Shown piece after piece: positions 6,851-11,452 of a DNA stretch of 11,452 bases. Each line of letters begins with the position of its first letter. The first letter of the stretch is position 1. The notes under the pieces are model-generated. The model was not told the DNA's origin and made no database searches. It worked only from the letters and a program-made list of their open reading frames with translations. Both the position numbers and the translations under genes were made by a program. The DNA comes from Oscillospiraceae bacterium (GTDB lineage: Bacteria > Bacillota > Clostridia > Oscillospirales > Ruminococcaceae): NCBI GenBank assembly GCA_900757485.1, contig CAAEOA010000189.1, forward strand, positions 1 through 11,452. Direction: 5' to 3'.

Positions 6851-8248
6851 TTATGCTTTTTTGGATATTTTTGTGCCCTGGCGGGTTTCTTCCACCAAAT
6901 AGCCTAATCCGCTGATTTCGTCGCGCAGACGGTCTGCCTCCGCAAAATCCTTACTTTTGCGTGCCTCTTTCCGCTTTTCCACCAAAGAAAGTACTTCCTG
7001 TGGAATTTCTTCCTCTTTTTTCCGGTTGTAAATTAATCCTAAAACATCGGCAAGCTCATCGAACAAATTCCGTTCCAGTTCGATTTCTTCCTTAACCGCT
7101 TCTTGATCGGTCAGCAAAGTGTTGATGTCGCGTACCAAATCAAACAGTACCGAAATGGCATCTGCTGTGTTCAGGTCATCCTCCATTGCATCAATAAACT
7201 TCTGACGATAGCTGTTTGTGAGCTCTTTCACCTCGGTACGAACCGCACCGCTCTTTGCCGACTGCAGAACAAAATCAATGTTATCACGGCAGGTATAAAG
7301 CCGCTCCAACGCCGACCGGCATTGATCAATCACATCAACGCTGTAATTGATCGGGCTTCTGTAATGCGCCTGAAGCATCATAAAACGAATCGGCTCATAG
7401 CCGTATTTTTCGGCTACATCACGGGTGGTAAAGAAATTGTTGAGCGACTTGGACATTTTGCGGTTATCCACATTGATATAGCCGTTGTGCATCCAATAAT
7501 GAGCAAAGCATTTTCCGGTTGCGCACTCACTTTGCGCAATTTCGTTTTCATGATGCGGGAAAATCAAATCCTGACCGCCGCAATGAATATCAATGGTATC
7601 GCCCAGATAATTTTTCGCCATTGCGGAGCATTCAATGTGCCAGCCGGGACGTCCTTTCCCCCATGGAGAATCCCAAAAGGGCTCACCCGGTTTCGCATTT
7701 TTCCAAAGTGCAAAATCCATCGGATTTTCCTTTTGTTCGCTTACGTCAATCCGCGCACCCGCTTCCAGATCCTCTAACGGCATATGGGAAAGCTTACCGT
7801 ATTCCTCAAATTTTGCGGCGCGGAAATAGACGTCTCCGTCAGACGGATAAGCATACCCTTTTTCTACTAAGGTTCGCACAATATCAATAATCTTGTCAAT
7901 GTTCTCGGTCACCTTGGGATGCACCGTTGCCTCTTTCACATTCAATCCTTTTGCATCGATTTGGTACTCTTTGATAAACCGTTCCGAAACATCAAGAGAA
8001 GATACCCCTTCTTCATTCGCTTTTCGGATGATTTTGTCATCCACGTCGGTAAAATTCTGACAGAAGGTCACTTTGTAGCCGCGATATTCAAAATATCGGC
8101 GCAGTACGTCAAAAACGCAGATGGGGCGGGCATTTCCGATATGAATATAGTTATATACGGTAGGACCGCAGGCATACATTTTAACTTCGTTGGGTGTCAG
8201 CGGTACAAATTCTTCTTTTTGACGGGATAATGTGTTGAATATTTTCAT
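6851..8248 (-). CDS. cysS: Cysteinyl-tRNA synthetase
   Basis: CysS charges tRNA-Cys with cysteine. The 465-residue protein is of normal length and complete. The class I signatures are HIGN (36-39) and KMSKS (264-268). Zinc ligands are Cys27, Cys207 (in WHIECSAMA), His232 and Glu236 (in FPHHENE). The C-terminal anticodon-binding and helical region ends in GLGYLVEETRQGTKISKK, usual for bacterial CysS. I place the start at 8248 (MKIFNTL), 12 nt after AAAGGA (8261-8266). The in-frame ATG four codons upstream at 8260 directly abuts that SD and is too close. The gene follows cysE by 21 nt and shares its T-box leader, so tRNA-Cys charging should control it. Confidence 0.97.
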   Translation of the reverse strand: MKIFNTLSRQKEEFVPLTPNEVKMYACGPTVYNYIHIGNARPICVFDVLRRYFEYRGYKVTFCQNFTDVDDKIIRKANEEGVSSLDVSERFIKEYQIDAKGLNVKEATVHPKVTENIDKIIDIVRTLVEKGYAYPSDGDVYFRAAKFEEYGKLSHMPLEDLEAGARIDVSEQKENPMDFALWKNAKPGEPFWDSPWGKGRPGWHIECSAMAKNYLGDTIDIHCGGQDLIFPHHENEIAQSECATGKCFAHYWMHNGYINVDNRKMSKSLNNFFTTRDVAEKYGYEPIRFMMLQAHYRSPINYSVDVIDQCRSALERLYTCRDNIDFVLQSAKSGAVRTEVKELTNSYRQKFIDAMEDDLNTADAISVLFDLVRDINTLLTDQEAVKEEIELERNLFDELADVLGLIYNRKKEEEIPQEVLSLVEKRKEARKSKDFAEADRLRDEISGLGYLVEETRQGTKISKKA

Positions 8249-8269
8249 TTTTGATTCCATTCCTTTCGG

Positions 8270-8920
8270 TTATGCTTTGTTTTGTTCTTCTTGCTGCTCT
8301 TGCAGTCTGCTTTCTAAGTGTTCAATTCGCTGGCGCAATTTGCACAATTCCTGTGATACCGGATCGGGAATGTGAACCTGATCCATATCGTTGCAGAGCT
8401 TTTGACCGTCTCTGCGCACAATTCGAGCCGGTACGCCGACCGCCGTACAATTTTCGGGAATTTCTTCCAGCACAACGGCATTGGCGGCTATTTTGGAATT
8501 GCTTCCCACTTTAAACGGGCCTAATATTTTGGCGCCGGAGCCTACCATAACATTGTCGCCGAGAGTCGGATGCCGCTTTCCTTTATCTTTCCCTGTTCCA
8601 CCCAAAGTTACTCCCTGATAAATGGTACAATTATCTCCGATTTCGGCGGTTTCTCCGATCACAACTCCGGAGCCGTGGTCAATCAGTAGCCCTTTCCCGA
8701 TGGTTGCGCCGGGATGAATCTCAATGCCGGTCAGCCACTTTGCCGTTTGAGACAGCAGGCGGGCAATAAAAAAAAGATGATGCTTAAAAAACCAGTGCGC
8801 AATGCGATACCAGATAACCGCATGTAATCCCGAATAAAGCAAAAATACTTCCACTCCGCTCCGCGCCGCAGGGTCACGCTCTCTGATAGCACGAATATCA
8901 TATCGCAGCCGATTAAACAT
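8270..8920 (-). CDS. cysE: Serine O-acetyltransferase
   Basis: CysE makes O-acetylserine from serine and acetyl-CoA, the first committed step of cysteine biosynthesis. The 216-residue protein has a short N-terminal helical domain and then left-handed beta-helix hexapeptide repeats from about residue 66. It carries the active-site IDHGSGVVIGE segment (80-90, with Asp81 and His82), YQGVTLGG (101-108) and RHPTLGD (116-122). The C-terminus is charged and coiled-coil-like (LRQRIEHLESRLQEQQEEQ) and lacks an obvious CysK-binding terminal Ile. The ATG at 8920 has a near-perfect SD AAAGGAGG with 7-nt spacing. The frame stays open upstream through the T-box, which I consider fortuitous. First gene of the T-box operon. 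Confidence 0.96.
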   Translation of the reverse strand: MFNRLRYDIRAIRERDPAARSGVEVFLLYSGLHAVIWYRIAHWFFKHHLFFIARLLSQTAKWLTGIEIHPGATIGKGLLIDHGSGVVIGETAEIGDNCTIYQGVTLGGTGKDKGKRHPTLGDNVMVGSGAKILGPFKVGSNSKIAANAVVLEEIPENCTAVGVPARIVRRDGQKLCNDMDQVHIPDPVSQELCKLRQRIEHLESRLQEQQEEQNKA

Positions 8921-8987
8921 ACTGCTTCCTCCTTTAATATATATGATGTGATTTCGTTTTCGATTAACGATATAAAACAGCAAAAAC

Positions 8988-9023
8988 AAAAAACCTCCGC
9001 TTTTGCAGATACAAAAACGAAGG
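8988..9023 (-). terminator. T-box leader terminator hairpin
   Basis: CCTTCGTTTTTG (9012-9023) pairs over 12 bp with CAAAAGCGGAGG (8994-9005), including two G-U pairs, around a 6-nt loop. Six T's follow (8988-8993). The upstream arm is shared with the antiterminator. Confidence 0.93.
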
Positions 9024-9236
9024 CGGAATAATCCACGGTCCCACTTCAATTTATCACTCGACCGGTCATGATAACGGCAACCACCCCGAATAAAGCTACT
9101 GACATCACGCTTTCGCCTTATCTGCTCCCAGAGGCACTTCGCAGAAGCTTCCGTTAAAGTCCTTTCAGCCGATGAGACTTCTCTCTGACACGTAAGTATA
9201 TCCGCTACTCTTTCTGTTCTTCGCATTTAAGCTGTT
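8988..9236 (-). promoter_or_regulatory. Cysteine T-box leader riboswitch
   Basis: On the minus strand the leader shows T-box organisation. A Stem I region contains AGAGAG (around 9186) and, on its 3' side, GAAG-TGC-CTC, with the proposed specifier TGC (9134-9136), a cysteine codon. A Stem III-like hairpin TTATCA/TGATAA follows (9051-9074). The antiterminator is GAAG (9044-9047), bulge TGGGACC (9037-9043, the T-box UGGNACC that binds the tRNA acceptor end), then GTGG (9033-9036) pairing with CCGC (9023-9026) and CTTC (9019-9022). The antiterminator's 3' strand overlaps the terminator stem, so the two structures are mutually exclusive. Uncharged tRNA-Cys should favour read-through into cysE-cysS. 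The T-box and terminator parts are clear, and the detailed Stem I fold is less so. Confidence 0.93.
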
Positions 9237-9242
9237 TTGTTT

Positions 9243-9271
9243 ATTATATGCTGTCAGAGCCTTTTTGTCAA
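9243..9271 (-). promoter_or_regulatory. Promoter of the T-box cysE operon
   Basis: This is a perfect sigma-A promoter: TTGACA (9266-9271) and TATAAT (9243-9248) separated by 17 nt. The predicted start near 9236 places the whole T-box in the transcript. Confidence 0.93.
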
Positions 9272-9325
9272 GACAATATCGATGAATGGGAAGCTCGTTA
9301 TTGCTTATCCGTTCGGGATATTGTC
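9272..9325. repeat. 9-bp inverted repeat in the divergent intergenic region
   Basis: GACAATATC (9272-9280) and GATATTGTC (9317-9325) are perfect complements 36 nt apart. The left arm touches the -35 box of the T-box promoter. It could be a split operator or chance. The remaining sequence up to 9416 shows no gene and no convincing plus-strand promoter, only weak -10-like boxes (TATATT 9394-9399 and TAAAAT 9410-9415). Confidence 0.35.
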
Positions 9326-9416
9326 AAATGATAACGGCCGCATCAGAAATGATTTCCATCTGAAAATCTACCACCGTTTTTCCCTTTTTCGCATATATTA
9401 GTTATGAGGTAAAATA

Positions 9417-9439
9417 CGGCTGTTGTTCCATAACAGCCG
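9417..9439 (+). promoter_or_regulatory. 5' UTR hairpin before the 55-aa gene
   Basis: CGGCTGTT (9417-9424) and AACAGCCG (9432-9439) form a perfect 8-bp stem with a 7-nt loop. It ends one base before the SD AAAGGAG (9441-9447). There is no T tract, so it is not a terminator. It may protect the mRNA or influence ribosome access. Confidence 0.5.
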
Positions 9440-9457
9440 GAAAGGAGCAAATTTTTC

Positions 9458-9625
9458 ATGAATGCTTTTGAAGTAACACAGGCAGTCACCTTGACCGCAA
9501 ACTATATTTCGCAAAACTGTGCTCCGGAACAAGTTGCCGTTCTTGCGGTCTTTTTCACCCAATTGGGTGACACGCTTGCCACAATTTTAACCGTCAACGA
9601 AATTTGTGAAAACCAATTGAAATAA
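9458..9625 (+). CDS. Small protein, 55 aa (DUF6774-like)
   Basis: This short gene encodes a 55-residue protein beginning MNAFEVTQAVTLTANYI and containing AVLAVFFTQLGDTLATI (about 28-44). The ATG has a strong SD AAAGGAG (9441-9447) at 10-nt spacing. The pattern resembles a family of about 55-residue clostridial proteins that I recall as DUF6774, whose shared core is FTQLGDTLATI. That assignment is from memory and needs a profile search. The sequence looks like two amphipathic helices with two Cys (21 and 50). It is not a clear transmembrane helix. It lies 61 nt before a second small gene on the same strand, probably one transcript. Function unknown. Confidence 0.75.
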   Translation: MNAFEVTQAVTLTANYISQNCAPEQVAVLAVFFTQLGDTLATILTVNEICENQLK

Positions 9626-9686
9626 TCACATAGAATCGGGAAATACTAATCCGGAAACCACTCATTACAAAAAGGGGCTGAACGAA

Positions 9687-9848
9687 ATGGCAAAAGCCGG
9701 AATGCGCAGACCGGATCCGAAAGATCCTCACGGAACCGAAAGCAACCATAAGACGCACTTTCCGAAAAACGACCTGCCTCCCGTACCGGAGTTGCAAGGC
9801 AAAGCAAAACACACAAAAGAGAAAGCAAAACCCATCACAGAAAAATAA
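9687..9848 (+). CDS. Small basic protein, 53 aa, unknown function
   Basis: This 53-residue protein is Lys-, Pro- and His-rich. It begins MAKAGMRRPDPKDPHGTESN, has an HFPKNDLPPVPELQGKAK middle and a lysine-rich tail. It has no hydrophobic segment, so it is probably a soluble, disordered and possibly nucleic-acid- or ribosome-associated protein (inference). The ATG at 9687 follows AAGGGG at about 9-10 nt. A hairpin terminator begins 14 nt after the stop, and the open frame is cleanly framed by translation and termination signals, which supports a real gene. It is probably cotranscribed with the 55-aa gene. I do not recognise a characterised family. Confidence 0.68.
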   Translation: MAKAGMRRPDPKDPHGTESNHKTHFPKNDLPPVPELQGKAKHTKEKAKPITEK

Positions 9849-9862
9849 TGACTTTATGACAC

Positions 9863-9898
9863 ACAAAGGCTGTTTACCGCAGCCTTTGTTGCTTTTTC
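9863..9898 (+). terminator. Intrinsic terminator after the small-gene pair
   Basis: ACAAAGGCTG (9863-9872) pairs perfectly over 10 bp with CAGCCTTTGT (9880-9889) around a 7-nt loop. The following tract is TGCTTTTTC, so the T run is slightly displaced. On the minus strand the same hairpin has no T run, so termination of the converging ArsC-family gene here is not supported. Confidence 0.72.
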
Positions 9899-10256
9899 AA
9901 ATATGAAGTACGGTTTCCCATTCCTTTTCCCGAAACCCAACCAATACAAAGTTTTCCCCGATCAAAATCGGACGTTTCACCAGCATTCCGTCAGTAGCAA
10001 GGAGATGAAGCTGTTCCTGCTCACTCATCTGCGGCAGCTTTTCTTTTAGGGATAATGCTTTGTACTTTAGCCCTGAGGTGTTAAAAAATCGCTTTAACGG
10101 CAATCCGCTCTTTGCATGCCACTCACGGAGTTCTTCTGCCGTCGGATTCTCGGCGGCAATATGACGGTCATCAAAGTCGATTCCGCGCTCTGTCAGCCAT
10201 CTTTTCGCTTTCTGACAGGTTGTACATTTCGGATATTCAATAAACAATACGCTCAT
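9897..10256 (-). CDS. ArsC/Spx-family thioredoxin-fold protein
   Basis: This 119-residue protein belongs to the ArsC/Spx/YffB family. The N-terminal redox motif is YPKCTTCQKA with Cys11 and Cys14 (CxxC as in Spx and MgsR). The C-terminal half has the conserved VKRPILI with Arg95. Canonical arsenate reductases rely on a Cys plus Arg set. The CxxC form is shared with Spx regulators that bind the RNA polymerase alpha subunit and with uncharacterised arsenate-reductase-like proteins. No ars genes are nearby, so I call only the family. The ATG at 10256 has SD AAAGGG about 8 nt upstream. It follows the patatin gene by 44 nt on the same strand and converges on the small-gene terminator. Confidence 0.88.
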   Translation of the reverse strand: MSVLFIEYPKCTTCQKAKRWLTERGIDFDDRHIAAENPTAEELREWHAKSGLPLKRFFNTSGLKYKALSLKEKLPQMSEQEQLHLLATDGMLVKRPILIGENFVLVGFREKEWETVLHI

Positions 10257-10300
10257 ACAAAATCCCTTTCCTTTCTGTTTTCGGAAATTTTCACAAACAC

Positions 10301-11146
10301 CTATCGAGGCAAAAAACTTTTCAGCTGTTTCTCATGCAGTTTAGCCTGCTGATATCCCTGTTCATAAAGTTCCTCCAGCTTCTCACGAGAATTGTCAAAC
10401 CGCCCCAGCGTGACCTCCTGCGCCGGCGCAATGACCAATGCGGTCCCCGCCTGTTCCAGTTCGCATAAATGGGATAACGTCTGATTATATACTTCATGAC
10501 GGTGATCCAGCGCCGCAATCATGTTAGGATATTCTTTTAGCATACGTCGATATATTGACCTCATTTTTTCGGGAGATTTTACATAATTTCGGTCTCGTGT
10601 CAGGACAACAATCACTTTGTCGCAGCCATCGGTCATCGCCTTTCTGACCGGAATCGGATCAGTTGTTCCTCCATCCAGATATTTGCCGCCCCGAAAGGAC
10701 ACAATCGGAGAAAATACCGGAATCGAGGAGGATGCGCGCAGTACTGTGCTGTCGTGTTGTATTGCTTCTTTCGAAAAGTAAGTAGGCTTCCCGGTCTCTA
10801 CATCGGATACTCCGGTCACGAATGCAATCGGTGACGCTGCAAAGGCTTGGTAATCAAACGGATCCAGCTTATCCGGAATATCGTTAAAAATAAAGTCCAT
10901 TCCGAACATTGATTTTTGCCGAAATAAATTCCGCAAGCTGACATACCGTTTGTCTCCGGCATATTCAATATTGATTCGCTTGTTTCTGCCGCGCTGACCC
11001 GAGACAAAGGACACGCCGTTGCACGCTCCGGCAGATACGCCGATGCAATAATCCGGCTGCGCATTGATATCTGATAAATAATCCAAAACGCCGGCAGTAA
11101 ATAATCCCCGCATCCCGCCGCCTTCCAATACTAATCCGATTTTCAA
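10301..11146 (-). CDS. Patatin-like phospholipase
   Basis: Patatin-fold enzymes are lipid acyl hydrolases with a Ser-Asp dyad. Counting from the TTG start, the oxyanion loop GGGMRG is at 9-14, the nucleophile elbow GVSAG at 36-40 (Ser38) and the catalytic DGG at 158-160 (Asp158). The 281-residue length fits the bacterial YjjU-like group. There is no signal peptide. I choose the TTG at 11146 because GGAAAGG (11156-11162) lies 9 nt upstream and the protein then begins KIGLVLEGGGMRG, the normal family N-terminus. An ATG at 11155 is in frame but directly abuts the SD; it would add three residues. Its mRNA carries an unusually structured leader. The downstream partner is the ArsC/Spx-family gene. 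Confidence 0.92.
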   Translation of the reverse strand: MKIGLVLEGGGMRGLFTAGVLDYLSDINAQPDYCIGVSAGACNGVSFVSGQRGRNKRINIEYAGDKRYVSLRNLFRQKSMFGMDFIFNDIPDKLDPFDYQAFAASPIAFVTGVSDVETGKPTYFSKEAIQHDSTVLRASSSIPVFSPIVSFRGGKYLDGGTTDPIPVRKAMTDGCDKVIVVLTRDRNYVKSPEKMRSIYRRMLKEYPNMIAALDHRHEVYNQTLSHLCELEQAGTALVIAPAQEVTLGRFDNSREKLEELYEQGYQQAKLHEKQLKSFLPR

Positions 11147-11212
11147 GTAGAACATCCTTTCCGCTTATTTTATGAAATTTTCGAGCAAATCATACCTGTC
11201 TGCCAATGACTC

Positions 11213-11241
11213 GTCTTGCAAGCTGTCGGCGACAATTTGCA
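11213..11241. repeat. Degenerate palindromic repeat, copy A
   Basis: This sequence matches copy B (11329-11357) at 23 of 29 positions in the same orientation. The left part GTCTTGCAAGCTG is nearly identical to copy B. The right arm CAATTTGCA is diverged but still pairs over 9 positions with one mismatch and one G-U in the minus-strand transcript. The two copies are 116 nt apart and flank the central dyad. Confidence 0.7.
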
Positions 11242-11262
11242 CCGGCGATTATCTTTTGATGG

Positions 11263-11325
11263 TAAGTTGAAACGGTGCCGCCTTCGCGGCAGGAGGTCCT
11301 ACTGTTGACCGACAGTTTCAACTTA
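11263..11325. repeat. Branched dyad element in the patatin leader
   Basis: TAAGTTGAAAC (11263-11273) and GTTTCAACTTA (11315-11325) form a perfect 11-bp outer stem. Inside are TGCCGC/GCGGCA with a 4-nt loop (11276-11291) and GGTC/GACC with an 8-nt loop (11295-11310). Together they suggest a three-way junction. There is no T tract on either side and no coding frame. Confidence 0.75.
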
Positions 11326-11328
11326 TCC

Positions 11329-11361
11329 GTCTTGCGAGCTGCCTGCGACAGCTCGCAAGAC
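11329..11361. repeat. Perfect 13-bp palindrome, copy B
   Basis: GTCTTGCGAGCTG (11329-11341) and CAGCTCGCAAGAC (11349-11361) are perfect complements with a 7-nt loop. In the minus-strand transcript this would be the first structure, beginning about 4 nt after the predicted start. It lacks a following T run on both strands, so it is not a terminator. Confidence 0.85.
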
Positions 11362-11371
11362 TATAAGACTT

Positions 11372-11400
11372 ATTATACATCTTTTTATAATTTTTTCCAA
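11372..11400 (-). promoter_or_regulatory. Promoter of the patatin gene
   Basis: TTGGAA (11395-11400) and a perfect TATAAT (11372-11377) are separated by 17 nt on the minus strand, predicting a start near 11365 and a leader of about 200 nt before the SD. The A/T-rich sequence beyond 11400 shows no gene. Confidence 0.75.
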
Positions 11401-11452
11401 ATGTATTTTTTGCAATATCAGGGAAAAAATATAAAAACAAATACAAGCATTA

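Noticed and set aside
8921..9226. In-frame extension of cysE by about 102 codons
   Set aside because: It reads straight through the T-box and terminator; the SD and family start at 8920 are decisive.
9594..9866. 90-codon minus-strand open frame over the small genes
   Set aside because: It has no SD, lies antisense to two frames with strong SDs, and is Phe/Cys-rich as expected for the reverse of Lys-rich coding sequence.
9897..10256. Arsenic resistance determinant
   Set aside because: Only the ArsC/Spx fold is present; there are no arsR, arsB or acr3 neighbours and the CxxC is Spx-like.
11213..11361. CRISPR array or terminator in the palindromic region
   Set aside because: There are only two diverged copies with a structured, non-spacer interior, and no T tract follows any of the stems.

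Overview
The window looks like a chromosomal segment of a low-to-mid GC Firmicute, most likely class Clostridia. The reasons are purine-rich Shine-Dalgarno (SD) sites (AAAGGAG type) before nearly every gene, sigma-A promoters close to TTGACA-N17-TATAAT, a cysteine T-box leader, and a small protein resembling a clostridial DUF family. No phage, transposase, CRISPR or plasmid gene is visible.

Layout from left to right. 1-1872 (minus): the feoA-feoB ferrous iron uptake operon, with feoB cut by the window edge and a good promoter plus a dyad next to feoA. 1996-2270 (plus): a promoter, a foldable leader of about 128 nt, tRNA-Arg(CCU) with encoded CCA, and a strong intrinsic terminator. 2361-3879 (plus): an SGNH/GDSL esterase and glucosamine-6-phosphate deaminase (nagB), ended by a strong terminator. 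3999-9271 (minus): a cysteine T-box leader followed by cysE, cysS, a PfkB-type sugar-phosphate kinase, a geranylgeranyl-reductase-family flavoprotein and a PHP-domain phosphoesterase. All five run the same way with 21-42 nt gaps and may form one long operon. 9417-9898 (plus): two very small genes (55 and 53 aa), the first preceded by a hairpin, followed by a hairpin terminator. 9897-11400 (minus): a patatin-like phospholipase and an ArsC/Spx-family thioredoxin-fold protein, behind a promoter and a highly structured leader of about 200 nt.

Functionally, cysE and cysS form a cysteine supply-and-use unit controlled by uncharged tRNA-Cys through the T-box (specifier UGC). NagB feeds amino-sugar phosphate into glycolysis. 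FeoAB imports Fe(II). The rest are enzymes whose substrates cannot be fixed from sequence alone.

The least explained material is the palindromic, repeat-flanked leader before the patatin gene (11213-11361), the folded leader upstream of tRNA-Arg (2034-2113), the paired small genes at 9458-9848, and the non-cysteine genes trailing the T-box operon. I do not see clear evidence of a new defence or mobile system.
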